A stretch of DNA of 64,000 nucleotides from an uncultured Collinsella sp. (GCA_900542905.1 UQPF01000008.1:1-64000); one strand, 5' to 3'; positions 26,660 to 36,983 are shown, counted from the first letter of the stretch. Program-made: numbers and translations. The notes: generated from the sequence alone by a model not told the origin.

Positions 26660-28225
26660 CTAATTCACCTCACTTGTCTTGGTCTGGGAACTGAACACCA
26701 TGCGGTAGAGAGGGGCCTCGTGGAGCTCTTCGACGCTCTGGTTCAAAACGACGGACGTTGCATCCTCGACGCCGCTCGTGATGGCGACCGGGGTGGCGAT
26801 ACCGAACCACATGACCACGATCGCGAGGGCGATCTCGGGGATGATCATGAGGGCGGGCACCTCGTGGCGCTTCATGCCCTCGGGCGCCTTGCCGAAGATG
26901 GACTTGAGCGCGATGCCGGTAAGGGCGAAGTACACGCCGGTGAGGCCGATGGCCACGAGCACGACCACCCAGATGGGACCGGACTGAACGCCGGCCACGA
27001 AGGTGAGGAACTCGGAGATGAACAGGGCGAACGGCGGGAAGGCGGCGAGCGCGAGCAGGGCGATGATGGTGAGCGCTGCCGTGACGGGAGCGATCTCGAC
27101 GACGCCCTTGATCTTGTTCAGGTCGCGGGTGTGGTAGATGTGCTGGATGTTACCGGCCATGCAGAAGGCGAGCGCCTTCGTGAAGCCGTGGAAGATGCAG
27201 TGCAGCAGGCAGGCGGCGATACCGAGCGGGCCACCGATACCCAGGCACAGCGCGACCACGCCGACGTTGTCGACGGAGGAGTACGCGAAGCGGCGCTTGA
27301 TATCGTCCTGCTTGAAGATGCACAGGGCAGCCACCAGGATGGACAGCGTGCCCAGGATGAGCAGGAGCGTTCGCGGATAGGTGTCGCCCACCGTGATGAT
27401 GGACAGGGAGTAGAAGCGGATGATCACCAGCATGGCGCACTTGAGCAGCACGCCCGAGAGCAGCGCGGAGACCGGGCTCGGAGCCTGGGAGTGCGCGTCG
27501 GGCAGCCAGGTGTGCATGGGGAACAGGCCCGCCTTGGTGCCGAAGCCGATGACGATGAACGCGAACGCGAGGCGCACGAGCATCGGGTCGAACTGGTCGG
27601 CGTAGGGCATGATGGAGGTGAGGAAGGCGGCCTCATGCGCGTTGGGCATGATATCGGCGGCGTTCGCGTAGATGAGCAGCGTGCCGAACAGGCCGAAGGC
27701 CACACCGGCGGTGCAGACCATCGCGTACTTCCAAGACGCCTCGAGCGCCTGCTTGTTCTTGTAGATGCCCACGAGGAACACGGTCGACAGCGTAGTGGCC
27801 TCGACCGCCGCCCAGGTGAGGATGATGTTGTTGGACAGGCAGGCGAGCAGCATCGTGAAGACGAACAGGCTGAACAGCGCGTAGTACTGCTTGGTGCGCT
27901 CGGCCGGCATGGTCTTCTCCTCGATATCGATCTTGATATAGGAGATGGAGTACACGCCGGTGATGAACCCGATGATGCCTACCAGAAGGACGAAGATCGA
28001 CGAGAGCGAATCGAGATGGAGCCACAGGCCCAAAGCGTCGATATTCTGCCCGCTCGAGAGCATGGTTCCCGCGGTGACGACCGAAAGGACAAGGGTCGCC
28101 GCGACGGAGATGGTGTTGAGCCCCGCGAAGACGTTGTAGGACGTCGTCTTGGGGAGCGCAGCCATAATCAGGGAGAACACGAGAGGACAAGCGAGCAGGG
28201 CGACCGTCAGCATTGAAACATCCAT
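26660..28225 (-). CDS. hyfF: Hydrogenase-4 membrane subunit HyfF (NuoL/M/N-like)
   Basis: 521 aa, about 14 membrane helices. It is an antiporter-like proton channel subunit; the Lys/Glu-containing helices typical of the family are seen around TKAGLFPMHTWLPDAHSQAPSPVSALLSGVLLK (as a long conserved loop) and the FHGFTKALAFC stretch. It would help couple hydrogen formation to ion pumping. It lies 4 bases upstream of hyfG and 3 bases after hyfE. Confidence 0.92.
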   Translation of the reverse strand: MDVSMLTVALLACPLVFSLIMAALPKTTSYNVFAGLNTISVAATLVLSVVTAGTMLSSGQNIDALGLWLHLDSLSSIFVLLVGIIGFITGVYSISYIKIDIEEKTMPAERTKQYYALFSLFVFTMLLACLSNNIILTWAAVEATTLSTVFLVGIYKNKQALEASWKYAMVCTAGVAFGLFGTLLIYANAADIMPNAHEAAFLTSIMPYADQFDPMLVRLAFAFIVIGFGTKAGLFPMHTWLPDAHSQAPSPVSALLSGVLLKCAMLVIIRFYSLSIITVGDTYPRTLLLILGTLSILVAALCIFKQDDIKRRFAYSSVDNVGVVALCLGIGGPLGIAACLLHCIFHGFTKALAFCMAGNIQHIYHTRDLNKIKGVVEIAPVTAALTIIALLALAAFPPFALFISEFLTFVAGVQSGPIWVVVLVAIGLTGVYFALTGIALKSIFGKAPEGMKRHEVPALMIIPEIALAIVVMWFGIATPVAITSGVEDATSVVLNQSVEELHEAPLYRMVFSSQTKTSEVN

Positions 28226-28228
28226 GGC

Positions 28229-28882
28229 CTACCCCTTCAATTCGGTCAGGTCGTGGGAGTCGAGCGACTTGGTGTCGTTCCAAATCCTCACGACGACGGC
28301 GGACATGATGATGACGGCGAAGATGGCGTCGGTGGCGATGCCGATCTCGATGATCTCGGGGGCCGTGGGCGCGAGCAGAGCGAGCGTCACGTGGCTACCG
28401 TTCTCCATAAGGCAGTACCCGAAGATCTGCTTGAGGATGTTGCGCTGGGAGATGATGCACGTGAGGCCGACGAAGAAGTGCGCGAAGCTGATGGCGAGGG
28501 CCGGAGTGGCCACCTCGGCGGTGGGCAGGCTCAGGCGCGTGACCACCGCGAAGCAGACGGCCACCTCCAGACCGGTGAGGATGATGGTCCAGGCCGGCTT
28601 GATGGAGGAGGTCAGCGTGCTATCGGCAGGCGAACCCATCTTCTTGTAGGCACGGTTGAGAATGAACGGAACGAGGATCACCTTGGTGACGAAGGCCGAC
28701 GCGGCCCACATGAGAAGCTCGGTGGCACCGGTGGTGAGGCCCAGGGTGAGCAGCACGCCCACCAGGACAACCGACTGGATCGCGTACCACTTGATGGCGG
28801 ACGGGATGGTCTTCGAGACGACCACCATGGTGGAGGTCACGATCAGAAGACCGCCCAGGATATTGACTAACGAATAACCCAT
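28229..28882 (-). CDS. hyfE: Hydrogenase-4 membrane subunit HyfE
   Basis: 217 aa, almost exactly the length of E. coli HyfE (216). Six or seven membrane helices; SQRNILKQIFGYCLMENGSHVTLALL corresponds to the NuoK-like region with a conserved Glu (in CLMENG). It is a subunit specific to the five-membrane-protein (hyf) form of the complex rather than the hyc form. Confidence 0.92.
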   Translation of the reverse strand: MGYSLVNILGGLLIVTSTMVVVSKTIPSAIKWYAIQSVVLVGVLLTLGLTTGATELLMWAASAFVTKVILVPFILNRAYKKMGSPADSTLTSSIKPAWTIILTGLEVAVCFAVVTRLSLPTAEVATPALAISFAHFFVGLTCIISQRNILKQIFGYCLMENGSHVTLALLAPTAPEIIEIGIATDAIFAVIIMSAVVVRIWNDTKSLDSHDLTELKG

Positions 28883-28892
28883 GTCCTACCTC

Positions 28893-30350
28893 CTAACCCA
28901 TCCAACTAGAGGACAGAGGACCGGCGACGACGACCATGATCATGAGGACGACGAACACGAACGCCATGGCGCGCGGAAGGGGCTGGCCGGCGGCCACGGT
29001 CTCGCTCGGCTCACCGGGCAGGACCTTACCCATCCAACGCAGGAACCATGCGAAGGTGGCGACGGTCTCGACGACCATGACGCACACGAGGACAAAGATG
29101 ACCGTGTTGGTAGCACCAACCGCGAAGCCACCGGAAATGATCTGGAACTTGGAAAAGAACGTGCTCATGGGGGGCACGCCGGCGATAGCGGTCGCGGCGA
29201 CCGCAAAGCCCACGCCCGTGACCGGGTACTTCTTCATGAGGCCCTGGATCTTGGGCAGCATACGGGTTCCCAGCGTGAAGCTGAGAGAGCCAGCGATGAG
29301 GAAGAACAGGGTCTTGGTGAACGCGTGGTTAAAGATGTGCTCGACGGCGCCGTTAAACGCCATCTGGCTTCCGAACACGGAGAGGCCCAGGCCAAAGAAC
29401 ACGTAGGCGAGCTGCGCGATCGTCGAGAAGGCGAGCAGGCGCTTCATATCCTTCTGGGGCAGGTACATGAGGAAGCCGAAGAGCATGGTCACGACGGCGT
29501 CGATGATGGCGAACCAACCGACGATCTCGGGGATATCGCCGGCGCTCGCAAGAGCGCGGGCGAACACGCACACGCCGACCTTAACCATGGACGCGCCATG
29601 AAGGTAGGCGGAAACGGGCGTGGGGGCCTCCATTGCGGAGGGCAGCCACATGTAGAGCGGGAACTGGGCGGACTTGGCCCAAGCAGCGAACAGGATGAGC
29701 AGCAGCACGACGGTCTTCATACCGGAATCGAGCTGGGAGATCGCGCTCAGCGCGAACGTGCCGGTTCCGGCGAACAGGAAGGCCGCGCCGATGTAGAGTC
29801 CCAGAGCGCCGATATGGGTGATGATGAGCGCCTTCATACCGGCCTTCTTGGCCGTGGGCGTCATGTAGTAGCTGATGAGGCCCCAGGAGCACACACCGGT
29901 GATCTCGAAGAAAACGAGCTGGCCGACGATGGTGGAGCTGTAGGCGAGACCGGCCATGGCGCCGATGAACGTGGAGAAGTACACGTAGAAGCGACGACGG
30001 GGCGCGTCGGGATGCTCCTTATTCTTATCGCTCATGTACGGGAACGAATAGATGACGACGAGCAGGCCGATAGCGACGAACGCGGGTGCGAGCAGCGTGC
30101 TCATCCGGTCGAATATGAAGCCCATGACCAAGGTCTGGCCCATACTCGCCCAGGTTACATCGACCGCGTTCATGCCGTTTCCGGCAAACGTCGCGGCCAA
30201 GCCAACGGAAGCGACCGTGGCGATGCCGCCGGCAAAGGCGCAGATCCATTTAGCGTAGGGACGCGGCAGCATGACGATGAGCAGGGAGCCCAGCATGGGG
30301 ACGGCGATCGCCACCATGGCAAAGAGGGACAAGCTCGATTCGATTGACAT
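28893..30350 (-). CDS. hyfD: Hydrogenase-4 membrane subunit HyfD (NuoL/M/N-like)
   Basis: 485 aa with about 14 membrane helices; proton-channel subunit. AKSAQFPLYMWLPSAMEAPTPVSAYLHGASMVKVGV is the classic antiporter-family signature with the functional Lys (given here as a span of residues in the middle of the protein). Its presence, together with hyfB, hyfE and hyfF, makes the membrane arm larger than in hydrogenase 3. It lies between hyfC and hyfE. Confidence 0.92.
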   Translation of the reverse strand: MSIESSLSLFAMVAIAVPMLGSLLIVMLPRPYAKWICAFAGGIATVASVGLAATFAGNGMNAVDVTWASMGQTLVMGFIFDRMSTLLAPAFVAIGLLVVIYSFPYMSDKNKEHPDAPRRRFYVYFSTFIGAMAGLAYSSTIVGQLVFFEITGVCSWGLISYYMTPTAKKAGMKALIITHIGALGLYIGAAFLFAGTGTFALSAISQLDSGMKTVVLLLILFAAWAKSAQFPLYMWLPSAMEAPTPVSAYLHGASMVKVGVCVFARALASAGDIPEIVGWFAIIDAVVTMLFGFLMYLPQKDMKRLLAFSTIAQLAYVFFGLGLSVFGSQMAFNGAVEHIFNHAFTKTLFFLIAGSLSFTLGTRMLPKIQGLMKKYPVTGVGFAVAATAIAGVPPMSTFFSKFQIISGGFAVGATNTVIFVLVCVMVVETVATFAWFLRWMGKVLPGEPSETVAAGQPLPRAMAFVFVVLMIMVVVAGPLSSSWMG

Positions 30351-30366
30351 AGTTTCTCCCTTCTCC

Positions 30367-31290
30367 CTACACGCCTACGACGACGAAGACGAACGCGAGG
30401 ACCGCGATGCCGACGACGGCCCAGGTCTGGTTACCGAGCACCTTGAAGCGCGAACGGGAAACGGAGTTCTCGAGCACGCCGCAGACGACGAAATCGACCA
30501 GGCACTTGACGAGGAAGACGACGGCGCCCACGAGAGCGGTGACGCCGATGGTCGCGGGCTCTCCCCAGGGGATGAAGATGGAGGTGAACCAAGCGACGAC
30601 CACGACCTGCTTCATGCCCATGGCGAGCTTCATCATGGCCAGGGACGGGCCGGAGAGCTCAGCGAGCGGGCCCTCCTGGAGCTCCTGCTCGGCTTCGGCC
30701 TGATCGAACGGAAGCTTGCCGAGCTCCATGTAACAGGCGGCCGCGAAGGCGACGCCGGCGAGGATAACGGCGACGACGCTCGAGACGTTGCCCGTAACGA
30801 TGTGCTGACCCATGGTCGCAATGTCCGTGGAGCCGCACACGATGGCGACGGTGAACAGCGCGATGAGCATGGACGGCTCGATGAGCACGCTCATGAGGAG
30901 CTCGCGGATACCGCCGAAGCCCGCGTAGGCGTTGGAGGAATCCACGCCGGACAGCGCGAAGAAGAAGCGGGACAGCGCGAGCGCGTACATGATGGTGATG
31001 GCGTCACCAAAGACGGGCATGGGGCTCTGGAGCGTGAACATGGGCAGGCCCATGGCGAGCATAAACGACACCGCGAGGAACAGCGGCGGCATGATGCGCA
31101 GCACGAAGCTCGAGTCGGAACTCACGGACTCGGGACGCGCCATGAGCTTCGCGAGGTCCCGGTAATCCTGAAGGATGGACGGACCGCGGCGATTGTGCAT
31201 CTTCGCGCGAATCACACGGGCGAGGCCGGAGAAGAAGGGCGCGACCGGCATGACCACGAGGCCCTGCGCCATCGCAAGAACGATGTTCAT
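30367..31290 (-). CDS. hyfC: Hydrogenase membrane subunit HycD/HyfC (NuoH-like)
   Basis: 307 aa, about eight helices. NuoH-like subunit that joins the peripheral arm to the membrane: ARVIRAKMHNRRGPSILQDYRDLAKL near the N-terminus and the acidic loop PFDQAEAEQELQEGPLAELSG are the family's strongest signatures. The ATG at 31290 has GAGAGG upstream; the open frame extends upstream but overlaps hyfB and looks noncoding. Length equals E. coli HycD (307). Confidence 0.93.
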   Translation of the reverse strand: MNIVLAMAQGLVVMPVAPFFSGLARVIRAKMHNRRGPSILQDYRDLAKLMARPESVSSDSSFVLRIMPPLFLAVSFMLAMGLPMFTLQSPMPVFGDAITIMYALALSRFFFALSGVDSSNAYAGFGGIRELLMSVLIEPSMLIALFTVAIVCGSTDIATMGQHIVTGNVSSVVAVILAGVAFAAACYMELGKLPFDQAEAEQELQEGPLAELSGPSLAMMKLAMGMKQVVVVAWFTSIFIPWGEPATIGVTALVGAVVFLVKCLVDFVVCGVLENSVSRSRFKVLGNQTWAVVGIAVLAFVFVVVGV

Positions 31291-31307
31291 AATATCCTCT
31301 CCCCTCT

Positions 31308-33326
31308 CTAGACCATGACCACGGCGAGCACGAGGAAGACCACGAGCGCCGCGACGATGTAGCAGATGTATACGGAGTAGTTGCCGCCCTCGATCTTGGA
31401 GGCGAGGCCGGCCAGCTTGTCGGCACCCTCGCTCGGTGCATCGACCAGGAAACGGTCGGGCAGGGGCTCGACGCCCTGGGCGACACCGGTGAGCTTCTGG
31501 AACACGTGCGCGATGGACCAGCAGATCTTGGTGCATACCTCGCGCAGGGTGTAGAGCGGGCCCATGAAGAGTTCGACGTCGGACGCGAAGCTCGTGGCGA
31601 CGACGGGCATGTGCTCGTTGGGCTCGTAGCCGCACGCCCAAGGGTCGGTCTTCTTAGCGGGGGCCTTGGCGCCGAGGCAGGACCTCAGCGCGAACGCGAG
31701 GCCGGTGAGGACCACGAGCGCGATGGCGATCGCGGGGGTGGAGGTGGCGGCACCGGAAATCTCGTTCACGAGAGACACGCCCGAGGTGGCTGTGACGGCG
31801 GAGCCGGCAAGCACGCTCTGGGCGACGTCGCCCAGAACCGGGGCGATGACCGGGGAGCCGATTCCCAGTACCACGCAGATGGCCGCGAGGAGCATCTGCG
31901 AGAACAACATCGGAGCCGGGGACTCCTTGGCGTTCGCGGCCTCCTGGGAACGAGGGCTGCTCGCGAACGAGACGCCGTAGGCCTTCACGAAGCACGTGAC
32001 GGCCAGGGCACCGGTGATGGCGAGGGCGGCCGCGGAGGCGACGGCGAACACCATGACGACCGGGTCGGAGAGCGTCGAGATGTTGAACAGGGACTGGTAG
32101 GTGAACCACTCGGAAACGAAGCCGTTGAGCGGCGGGATGGCCGAGATGGCAAGGGCACCGATGAGGAAGCAGACGGCCGTGACCGGCATGCGGCGGAACA
32201 GACCGCCCATCTTCTCCATGTTGCGCGTACCCGTGGCATAGAGCAGGGAGCCCGCGCCGAGGAACAGCTCGCCCTTGAACATGGCGTGGTTGAGCGTGTG
32301 GTAGAGGGCGGCCATGAGCGCGATCGTCGCGATGACGTCGTTGCCCAGGGCGTGCGCCGTCATGGACGCGCCGACACCGAGCAAGATGATGCCGATGTTC
32401 TCGACGGAGTGATAGGCAAGCAGGCGCTTGATGTCGTGCTCGTGGAGGGCGTAGACGACACCCAGGACCGACGAGATGGATCCGAAGACCAGGACCATGA
32501 GGCCCCACCAGAGCTGGACGCCCGAACCCGCGAGCAGGTCGAGACCGACCTTGAGGATTCCCAGGATGCCGATCTTGATCATGCCGCCGGACATGAGGGC
32601 GGACACGTTGGACGGCGCCTCGGGGTGCGCCTGGGGCAGCCAGGAGTGCAGCGGGATGATACCGGCCTTCGCGCCAAATCCGAAGAACGCGAGGACGAAG
32701 CACGCGGAGGAGACGGCGGGTCCAAAGTCATGCGTACGGAAATCACTGAAGCTGAAGGAACCGCCCACGCCGTTGGTCATGAGCAGGAAGCTCGCCATGA
32801 TGAGAACGAAGCCCACGTGCGCGATGACGAAGTAGAGCCAACCGCCCCTAATGGAGTTCTTGTTCTCCTCGATAACGACAAGGAAGTAGCTCGTAAGGGA
32901 CATGAGCTCAAAGGCGACCAGGAACCAGAACACGTTGTCGGCGGTGATGACGAGCATCATCGAGGCGATGAAGGTGTTCATAAAGAAGCCGGCGCGCCCG
33001 ACCTTGCCCGGGTACTCGTCGAAGTAGGACAGACCGTAGATGAAGCCCGCAAAGGCGAGAATCGAGATGAGGACCACGATCAGGCCCGCAAGGCCGTTGA
33101 GCAAGAGCTCGAGACGGGCGAACGGGAAGAAGAAGACCGTGTTGAGGGACGAAACGTCGCCAAGCACGGCCTCGAGGCCCGCGATGAACGAAAGCACCGC
33201 GGCGACGGCGCCGATAAGGCAGCCGGCGGTCTTGGCGGCGTTATCGGCCTTGATCAGCAGAACCGAGGCGAGCGCACCGATGCACGAGACGGCAAGCGAT
33301 GCGATAAACAGCGTCATGCTATCCAT
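31308..33326 (-). CDS. hyfB: Hydrogenase-4 membrane subunit HyfB (NuoL-like)
   Basis: 672 aa, the same length as E. coli HyfB. About 16 membrane helices; NuoL-like channel with FGAKAGIIPLHSWLPQAHPEAPSNVSALMSGGMIKIG as the conserved functional segment and a long amphipathic C-terminal extension typical of NuoL/HyfB. Its start overlaps hyfA by 8 bases. Confidence 0.93.
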   Translation of the reverse strand: MDSMTLFIASLAVSCIGALASVLLIKADNAAKTAGCLIGAVAAVLSFIAGLEAVLGDVSSLNTVFFFPFARLELLLNGLAGLIVVLISILAFAGFIYGLSYFDEYPGKVGRAGFFMNTFIASMMLVITADNVFWFLVAFELMSLTSYFLVVIEENKNSIRGGWLYFVIAHVGFVLIMASFLLMTNGVGGSFSFSDFRTHDFGPAVSSACFVLAFFGFGAKAGIIPLHSWLPQAHPEAPSNVSALMSGGMIKIGILGILKVGLDLLAGSGVQLWWGLMVLVFGSISSVLGVVYALHEHDIKRLLAYHSVENIGIILLGVGASMTAHALGNDVIATIALMAALYHTLNHAMFKGELFLGAGSLLYATGTRNMEKMGGLFRRMPVTAVCFLIGALAISAIPPLNGFVSEWFTYQSLFNISTLSDPVVMVFAVASAAALAITGALAVTCFVKAYGVSFASSPRSQEAANAKESPAPMLFSQMLLAAICVVLGIGSPVIAPVLGDVAQSVLAGSAVTATSGVSLVNEISGAATSTPAIAIALVVLTGLAFALRSCLGAKAPAKKTDPWACGYEPNEHMPVVATSFASDVELFMGPLYTLREVCTKICWSIAHVFQKLTGVAQGVEPLPDRFLVDAPSEGADKLAGLASKIEGGNYSVYICYIVAALVVFLVLAVVMV

Positions 33327-33936
33327 TGTTTACGCTCCCTTCTGCTTTCTCGGACAGGCCCTGGGCCACAGCGGTAACGTCGACGACCGGACCGTTTTCG
33401 ATCGAGCGCAGGCGCTTGGCCTCGTCGAGCTCGCGATCGGCCGCGCCGCCCATGACGGTCAGCGCCTTGGTGGGGCACGCCGCCACACAATGCGGGCCGT
33501 CCGGATCGAAGGCGCACAGGTCGCACTTGACAGCGCAGGTGTACTGGCCGGGAGCCCACGTAAGAAGGCTGCTCAGGGACTTAGGATACGAAGGCGTCGG
33601 GTCGCACATGCCTGCGACACCGGCGATAGACGTGCCATCGGGGTGGATGGCTCCGAAGGGGCACGCGATGGCGCACAGCCTGCACCCGATGCACTCCTGC
33701 TCCTTGACGTGGATGCGATCGCCATCGTGCTCGATGGCATTCACCGGGCAGACCTCGGCGCAGGGGGCACCCTCGCAATGGTGGCAGGCAAGGGCGGCCG
33801 AAATACCGCCGGTCTTCACGAGCGCCAGGCGCGGCGTATCCTGAAGACCCTGCATCCGGTGGGCGTCGGCACAGGCGGACTGGCATGTTCCGCAGCCGAT
33901 GCACCTCTCCGGGTTGATGTCGATGAAGCGGTTCAT
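33319..33936 (-). CDS. hyfA: Four-cluster ferredoxin-like hydrogenase subunit (HycB/HyfA)
   Basis: 205 aa, as E. coli HyfA. Cys clusters CIGCGTCQSAC, CHHCEGAPCAEVCP, CIGCRLCAIACP and CDLC...CVAACP give four [4Fe-4S] sites. It carries electrons from the formate dehydrogenase FdhF to the hydrogenase. The ATG at 33936 follows AGGAAG by 7 bases. The gene comes 78 bases after fdhF, across a GC-rich hairpin. Confidence 0.94.
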   Translation of the reverse strand: MNRFIDINPERCIGCGTCQSACADAHRMQGLQDTPRLALVKTGGISAALACHHCEGAPCAEVCPVNAIEHDGDRIHVKEQECIGCRLCAIACPFGAIHPDGTSIAGVAGMCDPTPSYPKSLSSLLTWAPGQYTCAVKCDLCAFDPDGPHCVAACPTKALTVMGGAADRELDEAKRLRSIENGPVVDVTAVAQGLSEKAEGSVNNG

Positions 33937-33958
33937 CCCCACTTCCTTTCAAAATAAC

Positions 33959-33993
33959 GGGCCGGGCTCCCGAACGTACGGGACGCCCGGCCC
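33959..33993 (-). terminator. GC-rich hairpin between fdhF and hyfA
   Basis: GGGCCGGGC and GCCCGGCCC form a perfect 9-bp stem with an inner CCCG-n-CGGG extension. On the minus strand it is followed by GTTATTTTG, a poor U-run. It begins 21 bases past the fdhF stop and may lower transcription of hyfA onward relative to hydN-fdhF, or stabilise the upstream mRNA. Confidence 0.6.
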
Positions 33994-34014
33994 AAAAAGC
34001 CAACGAGAACGGGA

Positions 34015-36237
34015 CTACACGATTTGGTTCACGTGCGTCTCGTCGTCGAACTTGGCGGCGCCAGGCTCAACGTCCTGGGGAGCGGCGGCGTCGACCAGAG
34101 CCTGCTTGAGCTCGGTGTACTGGCGCTCGACTTCGCCCTCGGCCCAAACCTGGTCGGCAATGGCGTCGACCTGGCAGGCGGAGAACTTGTCCTCGGGCGT
34201 GTGCGAGACCGGGTCGACCTTGTGCATGGTCAGCTCGTTGCACTTGCCGATCCACCACTGGTAGGTCATATAGACCGTGCCCTTGTTGATACGGTCGCTC
34301 ACGTCGGCGCGGCTGTATACCTGGCCGCGGCGGCTGTGAATCGAGACGATGTCGCCGTTCTTGATGCCGCGCGCCTGGGCGTCCGCGGGATTCATGCGGA
34401 CAAAGCCGGGCTCGTCGGCAAGCAGCGCCAGCGTCTTGCAGTTGCCGGTCATCGAGCGGCAGCTGTAGTGGCCGACCTCGCGGACGGTGCACAGGATGAG
34501 CGGGTACTCATCGTCGGGAAGCTCGGAGGGCGCCTCCCAGTCGTGCGCCATCAGGTTGGCGCGGCCGTCCTTGGTGGTGAACTTGCCACCAGCGAACATG
34601 TCGGCCGTGCCGTGGTCGTTCACATCGGTGCTCTTGACGGGCCACTGGGCGTAGCCGCCCTCGGGAGCCATCTTCTCGTAGGTCGCGCCCACAAAGTTGG
34701 GGCACAGGCTAATGCACTCGTTCCAGATCTGCTCGGTGTTGTCGTAGTGCATGGGATAGCCCATACGCGTGGACAGGTCCGCGAAGATCTCCCAGTCGTG
34801 ACGGCACTCGCCCTTGGGCGGAACGGCCGCGTCAAAGTGCTGGAAGCTACGGTCGGATGCGGTAAAGACACCCTCGTGCTCGCCCCAAGAGGTAGCGGGC
34901 AGGATGACGTCGGCGAGCATGGTCGTCTGCGTCATAAAGATGTCCTGGCAAATGAACAGATCCAGCTCGGAGAGCGTCTTGCGCATACCGGCCGAATCGG
35001 GCTCGGTCTGCACCGGGTCCTCGCCGTAGTTGTAGAAGCAGTGCACCTTGCCCTCGTCGACCAGGTGGCCCAGGTCGGTGAGCTTGTAGCCCTCCTCGAG
35101 CGGGAGCTTTTCCTCGGGCACGCCCCAAGCCTTGGCAAACTTGGCGCGAGCGGCGGGGTCGGTGACTTTCTGGTAGCCAGGGTACAGGTTGGGCAGCATG
35201 CCCATATCGCAGGAGCCCTGGACGTTATTCTGACCGCGCACGGGCGCGAGGCCGGAGTTGGGTTTGCCGATCTGGCCGGCAACGCAGGCGATGGAGGCGA
35301 TGGTGTGCACCGTCTTCAGGTTCTGCTTCTGCTGGCATACGCCCATGCCCCAGCCAATGATGGCAGAAGGCTTCGCCGTGGCGTACATCTCGGCAGCTTG
35401 GTGGATCAGCGCGGGATCGACACCCGTGATGTCCTGTACGGATTCGGGAGTGTAGTTCTTGATGGTCTCCCACCACTCGTCAAAGCCGTTCGTATGCTCG
35501 GCGACGAATTCCTTGTCGTAGAGGCCATCATTGACCAGACAGTTGGCAAAGGCGTTGAGGAACGCAACATTGCAACCGTTCTTGATCGGAAGGTAGAGAT
35601 CGGCGATACGCGCGGTTTCGATATGGCGCGGGTCGGCGACGATGATCTTGCAACCCTTTTCTTTGGCTCGCACGATACGCCTTGCGACGATGGGGTGCGA
35701 ATCGGCAGGGTTATAGCCGAAGAGGAAAATGCAGCCCGCATCCTCCATACCGGGGATGGAGCATGACATGCAACCTGAACCAACCGTGTCCATCAGACCG
35801 AGGACAGTAGGGCCGTGTCAAGTACGGGCGCAGTTGTCCACGCTGTGGGTGCCGATGCACGCACGCGTAAACTTCTGCATGACGTAGTTCGCCTCATTGC
35901 CGCCGCCTCGCGAAGAGCCGGTGGTCATGACAGCGTTAGGACCATATTCGTCAATTATGGCCTGCATCTTAGATGCGGTGAAATCCAGTGCCTCGTCCCA
36001 GCTTACGCGCTCAAGATCCGCGCCCTTGGTGCGGCGGATCATCGGGTGCAGTACGCGAGGAGTCAAGATCTTGGTGTCGTTGATGAAGTCGTAGCCACTC
36101 ATGCCCTTAAGGCACAGCTCGCCCTGGTTGGTGATGCCGTTAAGCGGTTCGGTACCCACGACCTGGCCGTTTTGGACCAAGAGGTTAAACTGGCAACCGG
36201 CACCGCAGTACGGGCAGATCACTTTATGCTTCTCCAT
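34015..36237 (-). CDS. fdhF: Formate dehydrogenase H, selenocysteine-containing
   Basis: 740 aa with in-frame UGA (35818-35820) decoded as selenocysteine at residue 140, the same position as in E. coli FdhF. Around it the protein reads SVDNCART-U-HGPTVLGLMDTVGSG. The N-terminal [4Fe-4S] ligands are Cys 8, 11, 15 and 42. Bis-MGD domains follow (CKIIVADPRH, NPSSG-type QNNVQGSCDMG). It oxidises formate to CO2 and passes electrons to HydN/HyfA. Start at 36237 has AGGAGGG upstream. A conventional gene finder would split it in two at the UGA. A SECIS hairpin follows the codon, and selA, selB, selC and selD are all in the window. Confidence 0.96.
35787..35806 (-). promoter_or_regulatory. SECIS hairpin of fdhF
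   Basis: 11 bases after the UGA on the minus strand, TGTCC and GGACA pair around TCGGTCTGAT, whose GGTCT matches the apical GGUCU of the E. coli fdhF SECIS. SelB binds such a hairpin to read UGA as Sec. Confidence 0.85.
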
Positions 36238-36313
36238 GACACCCTCCTTCCTTTCTCTGCTACCGATTAATCGGTTCTTGTTTGACAATCATTGGGCCTG
36301 TATGGCCGCCCGC

Positions 36314-36832
36314 CTACGCCTCGTTTTCGATGGTGGCGCGGGCACGCTCGGCGGTCAGTTCCGCCAGGCGCTCCTCGTCTACCAGGGTGAGGCCCTTAGT
36401 CGGGCACGCTTCGGCACACGCCGGACCGCCGGGACGGTCCACGCACAGGTCGCACTTGAGCACGAAGCTCTTGGTCTGCGAACCCACGCGCACGTCGCCC
36501 ATCAAGACGGGGACCTGCGTGGTCGCCACGCTCACGGCGCCAAAGGGGCAGGCCATGACGCAGCTCTTGCAGCCGATGCAGTTGTCCTCGTTGACGCCGA
36601 TGCGATGGTTCTTTGGATCAAAGAACAAGGCGCCCGTGGGGCAGGCCTTAGCGCACGGGGCATCCTCGCAGTGATGGCAAGCCACCGGTGCGGAGATCTC
36701 GTACGTACGCGTCACGCGCAGACGCGGCGCGGCAATGTTGCCGGGGATGTCGTGTGCCTCGATACACGCTGCCATGCAGGTTTGGCACCCAATGCAGCGC
36801 GATGAATCGGCTACGACTCGTTTATTGCCCAT
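36314..36832 (-). CDS. hydN: Electron-transport ferredoxin HydN
   Basis: 172 aa four-cluster [4Fe-4S] protein (E. coli HydN 175 aa). Clusters: CIGCQTCMAAC (13-23), CHHCEDAPCAKACP, CIGCKSCVMACP and CDLC..CAEACP. It is the first gene of the run hydN-fdhF-hyf and works with FdhF. The ATG at 36832 has AGGAGGG about 10 bases upstream. Upstream lies a 427-base non-coding region with palindromes. Confidence 0.93.
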   Translation of the reverse strand: MGNKRVVADSSRCIGCQTCMAACIEAHDIPGNIAAPRLRVTRTYEISAPVACHHCEDAPCAKACPTGALFFDPKNHRIGVNEDNCIGCKSCVMACPFGAVSVATTQVPVLMGDVRVGSQTKSFVLKCDLCVDRPGGPACAEACPTKGLTLVDEERLAELTAERARATIENEA

Positions 36833-36983
36833 GTTGTTCACTCCCTCCTGAATCCCATGCCGGAGAGACCCTGTCGACGTTGCCCCGGACCGCCCGTGAT
36901 CCGGCATCGGCGTATCGAGAGCATGCGGCGAAACAGGCACTCGGTAGAATATCTCCAACGGTATACAGGTTAAATATACGCAG

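Noticed and set aside
34015..36237. fdhF as a pseudogene split by a stop codon
   Set aside because: The stop is UGA at the known Sec position, a SECIS follows, and the full Sec machinery is present.
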